Below, one piece after another: positions 17,887-25,760 of a DNA stretch of 64,000 nt. Below the pieces are notes generated by a model. It was not told the DNA's origin. It saw nothing but the letters and a program-made list of their open reading frames with translations, and ran no database searches. Every line of letters begins with the position of its first letter. Positions within the stretch are counted from its first letter, which is position 1. Position numbers and translations under genes: made by a program. Origin of the DNA: Mesorhizobium caraganae. GTDB taxonomy: Bacteria; Pseudomonadota; Alphaproteobacteria; Rhizobiales; Rhizobiaceae. The stretch is taken from contig NZ_JAFCGY010000001.1 in the NCBI RefSeq assembly GCF_016836705.1, positions 124,001 through 188,000 of the forward strand. The letters are read 5' to 3'.

Positions 17887-19302
17887 TCAGGCAGGCACCT
17901 TGATCACCGCCCGCAGGCCGCCAAGCGGGCTGTCGTCCAGCATGATGTCGCCGCCATGGCTGCGGGCAATGTCGCGGGCGATGGAAAGGCCAAGGCCGGT
18001 GCCGCTGGCGTCGAGGTTGCGCGCCTCGTCGAGCCGCACAAACGGTTTGAACACGTCCTCGCGCTTTTCCGGCGGAATGCCCGGACCGTCATCATCGATG
18101 GTGACGACCAGCGAGCCGCGGCCGTGATTGGCGCTGATCTCCACCGTTTTGGCATAGCGCAAGGCATTGCCGGCGACATTGGACAACAGCCGGGCAAAAG
18201 CGTGCGGGCGCACATGCACGTCCGGATCGCCGGCGAGCACGGTCGACAGCTTGCGCTTGTGCAGCGACGCCTCCTCGCCGAGCTTTTGGAAATAGGCCTC
18301 GAGATCGAAATGGCCGGCATCTTCCGACGCTTCGCCGCGGGCAAAGGCGATATAGCCTTCCAGCATCGACTGCATGTCGTCGATGTCCTGGTTGAGCGCC
18401 GCCTTGGTCTCGGGCTTGCCGCCAGCCAGCGCCAGCTGCAGCTTGAAGCGAGTGAGGATGGTCCTGAGATCGTGGCTGACGCCGGTCAGCATGGCGGTGC
18501 GCTGTTCGAGCTGCCGTTCGATGCGCTCGCGCATCTGGATGAAGGCAAAGCCGGCGCGGCGAACCTCCTCGGCGCCGCGGGGGCGGAAATCGCGCGGCAT
18601 CGGCCGGCCCTTGCCGAAGCTTTCGGCGGCCTCGGCCAGCATCAGGATCGGCCGGATCTGATTGCGCAGGAAGGGGATGGCGATCGTCAAAAGCACCAGC
18701 GAGGTGCCGACCATCCAGATCAGGAAGATGTGGGTGTTGGAGGCATAGGCCTGGCTGCGGCGCACGAAGACGCGCAGCACCTTGCCCTCGAGCTGGATGC
18801 GCACCTCGACGATGTTGGAGTTGCCGACGGTGTCGATCCAGAACGGGCGGTTGATCTGGCGGGTGATCTCGGTGGAAAGGACGTCGTCCAGGATCGAGAA
18901 GAAGGGCTTGGGTCCGGGCGCGGGCAGCGGGTCGGGCGGCAGGAGGTCGACTTTCAACTGCATGCGGTCCTGCGCGATGCGGATGATGTTGGCGTAGTCG
19001 CCGTCGTGCGGATAGGTCTCGATCATGTCGATGATCGCGGCGATGTCGCTCACGGTGGCCTGCGACAAGCGCCGCGTCACCGTTGCCCAGTGGCGTTCCA
19101 TAAAGTCGAAGGCGACAACCGATTGCAGAAGGATCATCGGCGCGATGACGATGATCAGCGAGCGGGCATAAAGCCGCTTCGGCATATAGAGCGCGACCAG
19201 CCGCCAGAACCGGTTCCAGGCGCGCGGCATGGCTTTCAGCGCGCGTGCTATGCGCGCGCCAAAGCCGCCATGTTCGGGCCGTTCCAGTTGTGTGGTCGCC
19301 AT
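17887..19302 (-). CDS. Sensor histidine kinase, EnvZ-like
   Basis: 471 residues. One membrane helix at about 47-65 and a second near 198-215 flank a periplasmic sensor region; then a HAMP linker (IRPILMLAEAAESFGKG), the phosphoacceptor box GVSHDLRTILTRFKLQ with the catalytic His, and an ATPase domain with NALRYAK, DDDGPGIPPE and GTGLGLSIAR. GGAAGG precedes the ATG. A matching OmpR-type regulator lies in the same direction at 33657-34376; the pilus island separates them. Both are probably one two-component system whose signal is unknown. Confidence 0.93.
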   Translation of the reverse strand: MATTQLERPEHGGFGARIARALKAMPRAWNRFWRLVALYMPKRLYARSLIIVIAPMILLQSVVAFDFMERHWATVTRRLSQATVSDIAAIIDMIETYPHDGDYANIIRIAQDRMQLKVDLLPPDPLPAPGPKPFFSILDDVLSTEITRQINRPFWIDTVGNSNIVEVRIQLEGKVLRVFVRRSQAYASNTHIFLIWMVGTSLVLLTIAIPFLRNQIRPILMLAEAAESFGKGRPMPRDFRPRGAEEVRRAGFAFIQMRERIERQLEQRTAMLTGVSHDLRTILTRFKLQLALAGGKPETKAALNQDIDDMQSMLEGYIAFARGEASEDAGHFDLEAYFQKLGEEASLHKRKLSTVLAGDPDVHVRPHAFARLLSNVAGNALRYAKTVEISANHGRGSLVVTIDDDGPGIPPEKREDVFKPFVRLDEARNLDASGTGLGLSIARDIARSHGGDIMLDDSPLGGLRAVIKVPA

Positions 19303-19369
19303 GTATCCTTCCGCCGGTCGCTCGTCGATGGCACCCGTCTATGGCCAAACGGCGACCGTTGGCGGCATT

Positions 19370-19387
19370 CTATTCCACGCCGGGCCG
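19370..19387. repeat. Short copy of the response-regulator 3' end (left island junction)
   Basis: CTATTCCACGCCGGGCCG matches 16 of 18 bases of 33657-33674, the last codons and stop of the OmpR-type gene, in the same orientation. It lies 67 bases upstream of the sensor-kinase ATG. It may be the old regulator-kinase junction or an attachment-type duplication. Confidence 0.4.
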
Positions 19388-19508
19388 TTCTGGAACAGCC
19401 GTGGCGTGGCGGCCGACGACCAGCAGGTACGGAATCGCAAGTATCGTGATCAAGGGTTCACCGGTGCGTTGCGTTGGAACCACTTCGCGGATCGAGCGTT
19501 ACGAGCGG

Positions 19509-19745
19509 ATGATCAGACGATTTGCCTACGCCCTTATCTTCGTCCAGGTATCCATGGCGACTGCGCTGGCTACACAGGTATTCCTGTCGACCGCCGAGGA
19601 AGCCCGTAGCTCAGAACTCTCGCTGGTGCCGGCGCCAGGCGAAAACGAGGGATGCGCCAAGGCGATGTGGCCCAATATTCCGCAACGTTGCCTGCAACGA
19701 GTCGAGCCGAAGGTGGTGACGCTCGTGCTCAGCCAAAACAACTGA
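19509..19745 (+). CDS. Small secreted Cys-pair protein, hypothetical
   Basis: 78 residues from the ATG at 19509. A hydrophobic N-terminus (RRFAYALIFVQVSMATALAT) looks like a signal peptide. The mature part has ENEGCAKAMWPNIPQRCL, a two-cysteine WP-x-IP-x2-CL motif seen in small rhizobial exported proteins. The function is unknown. It is the first rightward gene inside the pilus island, near its left edge, and does not look like a known pilus component. Confidence 0.55.
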   Translation: MIRRFAYALIFVQVSMATALATQVFLSTAEEARSSELSLVPAPGENEGCAKAMWPNIPQRCLQRVEPKVVTLVLSQNN

Positions 19746-19875
19746 TGGCGAATGGCTCTTTCTGACATGCAGGTGCCATGCGCAACTGGCCGCGCTGCCG
19801 CAGGACCACCAACGCTCCGTTAAGCCTCGGTCAATCTCTGCAATCTATCTTGAATGCCAGATTGTCGAGGGTGAC

Positions 19876-20415
19876 ATGAAGCGCAAGTCGGTAATGCTCT
19901 TTGCCTTCCCAGCTCTGATCCTGCTGATCCTGGCAGGGGAGCGCATGGCGGCCTTCTTGCTGGGAGCCTATCCGGCCAGTCCCACAATGTGGTGGATCTG
20001 GCTTGAACTAAGGCCGCTGTCGACGATGTTCTGGCAACAGATCGATCTCTATCTGGGAGCGTCGATGGTCGTTGATGCCTCTATCCTGGCCGCCGCGTCG
20101 ATCGTTTGCTGGATGGCGTGCCGCACAAGAAAGTCGGCTGCCTTCTACTTCCTTGCAAATCACGTCGCCCTGCTTTTTGCCGGGTTGATGATCGCCGTCA
20201 CCAGCCATTCCGAAACAGCGAGCGCGATCGCCTCGTTCACGGTACCCGGGGGTCTTCCATTCTCGCTAATGGTCGATTTCACCCCGAAGAACAGCCTAGT
20301 GCTGTTTCTGGGTGTGACAGCATGCGCCTATTGTCATGTTGCCTTCCTCAGCGAAACCCGACAGCGGTCAGAAGCGCTGGCCATGAGGCTTGTTGCTCTG
20401 CAGCGGGATCTGTAG
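19876..20415 (+). CDS. Hypothetical membrane protein in the pilus island
   Basis: 179 residues with four or five hydrophobic segments (about 7-30, 60-82, 93-110, 125-150) and a charged C-terminus. TATCTTGAATGCC and a GAGGGTGAC ribosome site precede the ATG. I recognise no family. It is convergent with the leftward pilus operon, ending about 20 bases from the coiled-coil membrane protein gene. Its codon use looks less GC-biased than that of the flanking housekeeping genes, as for much of the island. Confidence 0.6.
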   Translation: MKRKSVMLFAFPALILLILAGERMAAFLLGAYPASPTMWWIWLELRPLSTMFWQQIDLYLGASMVVDASILAAASIVCWMACRTRKSAAFYFLANHVALLFAGLMIAVTSHSETASAIASFTVPGGLPFSLMVDFTPKNSLVLFLGVTACAYCHVAFLSETRQRSEALAMRLVALQRDL

Positions 20416-20436
20416 GGCAGCCCACGTCTTCCAGCC

Positions 20437-21030
20437 CTAGTTGATCTTTCTGTAGTAAACCTTGCCGTCGGCCTGTTCTATGCGCTGGTAGTTTGGGCTT
20501 GGGGCAGGCGCTGTAGCGACGATCCTCTTTTTCGGAGCACGCGGCGCATCGACCAGGCTGGGCTCGGTCGCATCTTCACCATCGACAGTGACAGGTGCCT
20601 CCGCCACGGCGTTGGCCGCGACCATCGAAGGTTCCGCTGCGCTCGACATGACGTCGTCATGGGCAAGGGGCTGGTTCTGTTCCAGCCGGGCTATGCTCCT
20701 GTTGATCTCACCGAAGCTGCTCTGCAGTTGACTGTCGAGTTTTTCAAATCGGCTCTGAAAACCGTTGTTGACCGTGTCCAGCCGGCCCCCGATTCGTTGT
20801 TCGAACGTCCCGAGCTGTTCCAGGCGCCCTTCCAAAAAGCGCATATCGCTGATGCCGCGGTAGAGATAAACCGCAGCTATTATATTCACCAGGGTGATCA
20901 GGGATGTGCCGATGATGACCGCGCCGATAATGCTTTTGTCGCTCGGTTTCCCAACGGCAGCCTGCTCTCCAATGGGGGTTGCTGTCCCAATCTCGATAGC
21001 CGGCATGTCCGGTTCGCTGATCATCGTCAT
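20437..21030 (-). CDS. Single-pass membrane protein with coiled coil, end of pilus operon
   Basis: 197 residues from the ATG at 21030, which overlaps the L,D-transpeptidase stop by four bases. One membrane helix (about 35-57, IIGAVIIGTSLITLVNIIAAV) is followed by a coiled coil with RLEQLGTFEQRIGGRLD and RFEKLDSQLQSSFGEINRSI, then a low-complexity Ala/Pro region and a C-terminal PNYQRIEQADGKVYYRKIN. Bitopic topology with a long outer part suggests an envelope linker or scaffold. It has no name in the Tad nomenclature that I recognise; translational coupling to the transpeptidase argues for a joint role. Confidence 0.75.
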   Translation of the reverse strand: MTMISEPDMPAIEIGTATPIGEQAAVGKPSDKSIIGAVIIGTSLITLVNIIAAVYLYRGISDMRFLEGRLEQLGTFEQRIGGRLDTVNNGFQSRFEKLDSQLQSSFGEINRSIARLEQNQPLAHDDVMSSAAEPSMVAANAVAEAPVTVDGEDATEPSLVDAPRAPKKRIVATAPAPSPNYQRIEQADGKVYYRKIN

Positions 21031-21608
21031 TGAACCACCACCTTTGCGCCGATCGCGACGCGTTTGAAGAGATCGATCACATCGGTGTTGGTAAGGCGAA
21101 AACACCCCGATGTTCCGTCGAAGCCAACCCCTGACGGATCGTTGGTTCCGTGTATTCGATAGAGCGTGTCACGCCCGTCCCGAAGCAGATAGAGCGCCCT
21201 GGCGCCGAGTGGATTGTAGGGACCGGCAGGTACCATTTGCGGCAGCTCCGGCTGGCGGGCGCGCATTTCGCGGGGTGGGCGCCATTCCGGCCACTCGGTC
21301 TTGGCCCCCACCTTGACGACCCCGGTCCAGCCAAATCCGTCGCGGCCGACGCTGATCTGATAGCGAAGCGCCTGGCCTTGTCGGGTCACCAGATAAAGCG
21401 CTTTCTCGCCCTTGCGGATAACGATCGTTCCGGGTTGTTCCGTGGTCTCGAAGGCGACAGTCTTGCGCAGGCTGGGGCCCATTGCCGGCAGCGGCGGCCG
21501 ATCCGAAAGTGCCGATCGCGCGCTGGCGAAGTCCTGGACGGAGATCGCCAGCGCCATGCCCATGACGCAGGCCAATCCCGGGATCCGGTACCTACTTTGC
21601 AGCGTCAT
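21027..21608 (-). CDS. L,D-transpeptidase (YkuD domain), in the pilus operon
   Basis: 193 residues with a signal peptide (about 1-30), so periplasmic. The YkuD catalytic region is clear: GPYNPLGARALYLLR, then YRIHGTNDPSGVGF and DGTSGCFRLTN, giving the His153/Cys169 pair of L,D-transpeptidases that form 3-3 peptidoglycan cross-links or attach proteins to the wall. Its 5' end overlaps cpaE by 17 bases and its stop overlaps the next gene by four, so it is translated from the pilus message. A role in opening or anchoring the wall around the pilus is an inference. Confidence 0.9.
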   Translation of the reverse strand: MTLQSRYRIPGLACVMGMALAISVQDFASARSALSDRPPLPAMGPSLRKTVAFETTEQPGTIVIRKGEKALYLVTRQGQALRYQISVGRDGFGWTGVVKVGAKTEWPEWRPPREMRARQPELPQMVPAGPYNPLGARALYLLRDGRDTLYRIHGTNDPSGVGFDGTSGCFRLTNTDVIDLFKRVAIGAKVVVQ

Positions 21609-22755
21609 CGAGCCGCTCTTTGAACATCCGCTTCAGGTCCTTGTTGAAGCGCGCACGCCCATCCACCTCGGCAGGCAGGATAGCACGGTTCAAGGCATCG
21701 GCCAGAAGCGCATTGTCCAGCGCGACCGATTTGATGTGCGGCGCCTTGAAAATCTTTTCGAGTTCGCTGCGCGAAAAGTGGTTCCCGAACCATTTGCGCT
21801 TGTGCTTGTTGGCTACCAGCGTGATGCTTACCGCATTGCCACGCAACTCACGGATCTTCTTGTAGAGCCGCTTGCCTTGCCGCAGCGAGGCGACGTTGAG
21901 TTCGAAGACGATGAAGATCTCATCGCTCGTCGACAGCACGGAACTGTGCCAGCGCGTCTCGATGTTCGGCAGGTCGATGACGATGTCGTCGAACCGGTAG
22001 GCGACGAGGTCCAGCAGACGAAACACGAAATCGGCACCCTTCGGCTCGAAAGGCAATTGCGGCCTCTCGAAGGAATAGAGTGTCAGCCCGGACGGACGCG
22101 AGAGCTTGATGACATCCATCAGCTCGACGTCGAGCCTCTCCGGTTGGCCGATGATGCCGCCGAGGTCGAACTGGTTGAACTGGTTGAGATAGGCGCCGCA
22201 ATTGGCGCTCTGGAAATCGAGGTCGACCAGGCAGGTCGAAGCCCCGCGTTCTGGCGATTTCGACGCCAGGTGTTCGGCGGCCGACAGGGCGAGCGTCGTG
22301 GCGCCGGCGCCGCCGCTGGCGCTGATGAAGGTGATTATGCGGCTCTTGGTGCCCTGGTTGCCGGTGTCGTGGAAGGTCACTGCGTTCAGCAATTCCTTGC
22401 CGTCGAGCGGCTTGTGCAGCCAGTCCGAAGCGTTCATGCGCACCAGCACGCGCGTCTGTTCCGACGACAGTTCGTCGGAGACTGCGATCAGCGGCACGGC
22501 CGCCCAAAGGGCGCGCGCTTCGACGATGTCCGGCCTGCCGAGCAACTCGCCATTGCCAAGGTCGAGGATGACGATGCCGGGGCGCGTGTCGGCGGGCGGA
22601 CCCCTAAGGAAGTCGCCGGTCTCGGAAACCCTGACGTCGTAGATCGCCAGCGCGTCGAGCCGCGTCGCCACATCGCGCTTGAAATTCGCATCCGACGAGA
22701 ACAGCGCCACCTGCTTTCGCTTGGTCGGAGTAACCTTGGTGTTGATGGCGTTCAT
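21592..22755 (-). CDS. cpaE: Flp pilus assembly protein CpaE/TadZ
   Basis: 387 residues from the ATG at 22755 (ATGA overlap with the upstream tadE stop); a GTG nine bases earlier is possible. The N-terminal part is a receiver-like domain without clear phospho-Asp set (VALFSSDANFKRDV, GIVILDLGNGELL). The C-terminal part is a MinD/ParA-like ATPase with a deviant Walker A, SASGGAGATTLAL, and CLVDLDFQSANCG. CpaE/TadZ localises the pilus machine, often to a cell pole. It follows two tadE-like genes. Confidence 0.92.
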   Translation of the reverse strand: MNAINTKVTPTKRKQVALFSSDANFKRDVATRLDALAIYDVRVSETGDFLRGPPADTRPGIVILDLGNGELLGRPDIVEARALWAAVPLIAVSDELSSEQTRVLVRMNASDWLHKPLDGKELLNAVTFHDTGNQGTKSRIITFISASGGAGATTLALSAAEHLASKSPERGASTCLVDLDFQSANCGAYLNQFNQFDLGGIIGQPERLDVELMDVIKLSRPSGLTLYSFERPQLPFEPKGADFVFRLLDLVAYRFDDIVIDLPNIETRWHSSVLSTSDEIFIVFELNVASLRQGKRLYKKIRELRGNAVSITLVANKHKRKWFGNHFSRSELEKIFKAPHIKSVALDNALLADALNRAILPAEVDGRARFNKDLKRMFKERLDDAAK

Positions 22756-23387
22756 GGTGTCCACGTGCTCTTCATGTCTTCGCCCGTAACCGTGCTCAGC
22801 ATGGAGGGCATGGTGATGTTTCCGAACCCGAGCAGTCCGGCCAGGAAGAAAAACTGAAAGGGATGGTTGGTGATGCTGACGGTGATGGTCGGCACCGGCC
22901 CACTGGGCCGCGTCCAGTAACCGAGACCGGAGGCGGCGTATTCGATCCGCACCTCTGACTTTTTCAGCATCGGCAGGAAGTCATGCATTCCGGCACGGTT
23001 GGCGGTGCCGTCATAGATCGCGTCGAACGAGGTTTGGCTGGCATTCGCGGGTAGGCACGCGCCTCCTCCGATACTGCAGCAAGCGACGCCTGCTGCGCTT
23101 GCAGTGCAGACATAATCATAGGTGCCGGCCGGCACTGCGGTTCCGACTTTGGTTACATCGCTCTGCGTTAGCGTCTCAGATGGAAGGCCGAGTGCTACAG
23201 GGGTAGAAATCTGCGCCAGTCTTGCGCCGGCTTGCACCGCTTTATTTCCAGCGTTCCATTGGTAAAAGGCATAGCCGAAATCGACGAAGCCAAGCAGAAC
23301 CGTCAATAGTAATGGCAGAACGATGGCCATTTCGACCATCGCAGTGCCCGACTGCTCGGCGCAAAACTTTCGGTTTCCCATCACCAT
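22752..23387 (-). CDS. TadE-like pseudopilin (first of two)
   Basis: 211 residues. The N-terminus carries the TadE motif in EQSGTAMVEMAIVLPLLLTVLLGFVDFG (residues 10-37), a prepilin-like hydrophobic helix with Glu at +5 of a possible cleavage site after Gly. The rest is a soluble domain with several Cys residues (VCTASAAGVACCSIGGGACLP, around 100-120) and a hydrophobic FQFFFLAGLLGFG near the end. Minor pseudopilins of this family are processed by the prepilin peptidase and act in pilus initiation. It overlaps its upstream neighbour by seven bases. Confidence 0.88.
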   Translation of the reverse strand: MVMGNRKFCAEQSGTAMVEMAIVLPLLLTVLLGFVDFGYAFYQWNAGNKAVQAGARLAQISTPVALGLPSETLTQSDVTKVGTAVPAGTYDYVCTASAAGVACCSIGGGACLPANASQTSFDAIYDGTANRAGMHDFLPMLKKSEVRIEYAASGLGYWTRPSGPVPTITVSITNHPFQFFFLAGLLGFGNITMPSMLSTVTGEDMKSTWTP

Positions 23388-23875
23388 CCGATAACTCGTT
23401 CTTGATGGGAGACACTAAGGGTAAGAGCACCAAAGCCGAGATACGACAAGAATCCGAGGTCCGGGTAAGAATAGGATGTACTGACGTCCACGACATCGAC
23501 AGTGCTCTTGCTGCTAAGATAAAGCTGCGTGCCCGTGGCCACATCAACCGCGTCCAGCGAGACCGCCTTGGTGATCGCAACTGCCGTCGGCAGCCATCCG
23601 GTCACCCTGGCGCTGCCGTTGGCGACCGCCCCATTGGCAGCAAGGTTTTGAGCCCGCCCCTTGCAGGTCTCCCAGTCACTGCTGCACCGTGCCATGTAGC
23701 GCCCCGCATCCTCAACGCCGGCTTCGAGAAGCAGGCGCGTGTTCAGGATGTTGGAGAACTCAAACACACCAGCCGATAACAGCAACACCAGTGGTATAGT
23801 GAGCGCGGCTTCCACCAACGCGGCGCCACTTTCGTCGCCCTGGAACCGCCGGATGATTTGCCTAAGCTTGGTCAT
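23381..23875 (-). CDS. TadE-like pseudopilin (second)
   Basis: 164 residues with the same plan as its neighbour: RRFQGDESGAALVEAALTIPL then a hydrophobic helix LVLLLSAGVFEFSNIL, so a TadE-family minor pseudopilin. Two Cys (RYMARCSSDWETCKGRA) may form a disulfide in the periplasmic domain. It begins seven bases after the tadG stop and ends inside the next tadE start. Two TadE copies are common in Tad loci. Confidence 0.88.
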   Translation of the reverse strand: MTKLRQIIRRFQGDESGAALVEAALTIPLVLLLSAGVFEFSNILNTRLLLEAGVEDAGRYMARCSSDWETCKGRAQNLAANGAVANGSARVTGWLPTAVAITKAVSLDAVDVATGTQLYLSSKSTVDVVDVSTSYSYPDLGFLSYLGFGALTLSVSHQERVIGW

Positions 23876-23882
23876 GTCGGCT

Positions 23883-25391
23883 CTACCGGTACAACTGGGC
23901 TTCGTTGCGGAATGCTTTGTCTAAAAGAGTATTGTTGGCAAACCCTCCATCGACGTCGACGATCTCCAGGCTGATAGGCTTCTCACCGGCCGTGGTGTCC
24001 TCATCGTTCTTACTGTTATCCTGCTTCTGGATGGGGCTGTTTATGAAGACGCTGGCATAGCCATCAGGCTTGAGCTGGGTATGGCCATTGATCTTGGCCT
24101 GGTTGGCGATGCAGTCGACGATCGCCATGTTGAGCAGTCGCCGGTCGGGATCCGCAGTCGGGGTCGTACCTTTGAAGCAGGCTGGAACGCCGGTTTCCTT
24201 TGTCGGCGCCTTGGACTTGTCACCGACAAGCCCGTTCGCAATCTCGTATTTATAGACGTCATATCTGGAAGCCGGCACAGCAGTGCCGGTCGGGTTGGTG
24301 GTGCTAGGCACGCTGGGGTAGGCCGCGCCGTGGTTGATCAGCCAATAGTTTGTCCGATCCCATGTCGAGTTCGTCATCCCGGTCGTGGAATCGAAGCTAT
24401 CGCCGGGTGGTAGCGCCATGGCTGTCCCGTCTGTGTTGGGCGTGTATTTGTTGCAGTTGGAGGTCTTGTCCACTCCCTTGCGCACATTGCTTGCCGGCCG
24501 ATATGACCAGTCATTATCATGCGACTTGAGCGAGGAACTGTAGATATCGAAGCGGACATTGAGCCCCGCGTTGACCTGGCCCAAGGTGACGCCCGTTTTC
24601 GTGGTGAGAGCATCGCGGCTATAGCATGTGCCTGCGGTGCCCATCGCCATGGCATCTCGCAGCGAGGCCAGATTGTTGTCGATCAGTCCGAAGTTGCCGG
24701 GACCAGGATTCGAGTCAACCTTGAGGATGCGGTATTCGCGGCTGTAGGTGAGGCCGGCGGCAAACGCCTGCTGGATCGTCTTACTGGTCGACGGATCAGT
24801 CGTCTCGAACGGGTTGCACATGAAGATAGGCACGGTTTCGCAGATCGATTGCTTGAACCCGGCCACGGCCTGGGGCTGGATGTCCATAGTGTCGTTGCCG
24901 CCGATAAAGCTTGCCGGAAAGATCGTTGCGAAGGCGCCGGCGCCATCGGTCAGGCCGGAAGCATTGACCGTCACCAATGAGAATGACACCGCTTTAGGAT
25001 CAGTGCTGGCCCAGTTGACGCCGTTCGAGTCGACGCCGGCAGCGCTCAACCTGATGGTGTCGCTGGCGGGAATGCCGGTCAGGTAGGTTACCGTTACATC
25101 AGACAGGGCGAGTGTGTGATCTCCTGACGTCGAAAACTTGGTTTTGTTGGTGACAAGGGTCGTCTTCGCCAGGTTGGCTCGGATGATCGAATCCGATCTG
25201 CCATCCAGTTCCGCGGCTGTCGCAAGCGCAAGGGCGTCTACACCCTTCTGAAGGTCGTTGTGAAGGCTGTTTGCCCGGCTCATGTCGATCGCCAGCAATG
25301 CGAAGCCAACCAGCACAGGCAGCATGATTGCGACAAGGATCATCGCTACGCCGCGTTGATCGTTCCAGAACGCCCTAATGGTCCCCAACAT
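23883..25391 (-). CDS. tadG: TadG-like pilus assembly protein
   Basis: 502 residues. The N-terminal TadG/Tad helix is QRGVAMILVAIMLPVLVGFALLAIDMSR (residues 13-40), followed by NSLHNDLQKGVDALALATAAELDGR, the usual TadG start. The long remainder is Ser/Thr/Asn-rich and exported, with Cys pairs such as CETVPIFMC and an LLNMAIVDC segment. A von Willebrand domain is not obvious to me. TadG-type proteins are large pseudopilin-like components. It lies 30-odd bases downstream of the small lipoprotein gene. Confidence 0.88.
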   Translation of the reverse strand: MLGTIRAFWNDQRGVAMILVAIMLPVLVGFALLAIDMSRANSLHNDLQKGVDALALATAAELDGRSDSIIRANLAKTTLVTNKTKFSTSGDHTLALSDVTVTYLTGIPASDTIRLSAAGVDSNGVNWASTDPKAVSFSLVTVNASGLTDGAGAFATIFPASFIGGNDTMDIQPQAVAGFKQSICETVPIFMCNPFETTDPSTSKTIQQAFAAGLTYSREYRILKVDSNPGPGNFGLIDNNLASLRDAMAMGTAGTCYSRDALTTKTGVTLGQVNAGLNVRFDIYSSSLKSHDNDWSYRPASNVRKGVDKTSNCNKYTPNTDGTAMALPPGDSFDSTTGMTNSTWDRTNYWLINHGAAYPSVPSTTNPTGTAVPASRYDVYKYEIANGLVGDKSKAPTKETGVPACFKGTTPTADPDRRLLNMAIVDCIANQAKINGHTQLKPDGYASVFINSPIQKQDNSKNDEDTTAGEKPISLEIVDVDGGFANNTLLDKAFRNEAQLYR

Positions 25392-25460
25392 GACCTTACT
25401 CTCTGCTTCCTTGCACCGGGCCCCTCGCTCACCCGGCGCAATGCGACCGCATCCTTCTGT

Positions 25461-25760
25461 TCAATTCGCTCCGTTGGTCACACCCGACCCGCCGACATTG
25501 ACCGTTATCGCAGGCGGTGGCGGTGGTGGCGGTGGAAATTTGTAGCCCTGGGCAACAGCGGCAGCCCGCGTGCCGACGCCTTCGATATGCGTGTTCTTCG
25601 CGTTCGGATTGAACGGATCGACCGTCTGCGCCAGCGAATTGAATTTCTGGGTGTCGCCGGCGGCCAGCGTCACCGAATCGTAGTGGTTCAGATAGTCGGC
25701 GGCGCAGCCCGAAAGGGCACCGGCGCACAGAATAAGGATCAAGGCGCTATTTCTTGACAT
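25461..25760 (-). CDS. Small pilus-assembly lipoprotein, CpaD-like
   Basis: 99 residues from the ATG at 25760, overlapping the cpaC stop by 14 bases. The N-terminus is a lipoprotein signal with lipobox LSGC. The mature part, ADYLNHYDSVTLAAGDTQKF and LAQTVDPFNPNAKNTHIEG, matches the core of CpaD/TadO-type lipoproteins that help the secretin, but the protein is about half the usual length and ends in a polyproline run. Position between cpaC and tadG supports this role. Confidence 0.75.
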   Translation of the reverse strand: MSRNSALILILCAGALSGCAADYLNHYDSVTLAAGDTQKFNSLAQTVDPFNPNAKNTHIEGVGTRAAAVAQGYKFPPPPPPPPAITVNVGGSGVTNGAN

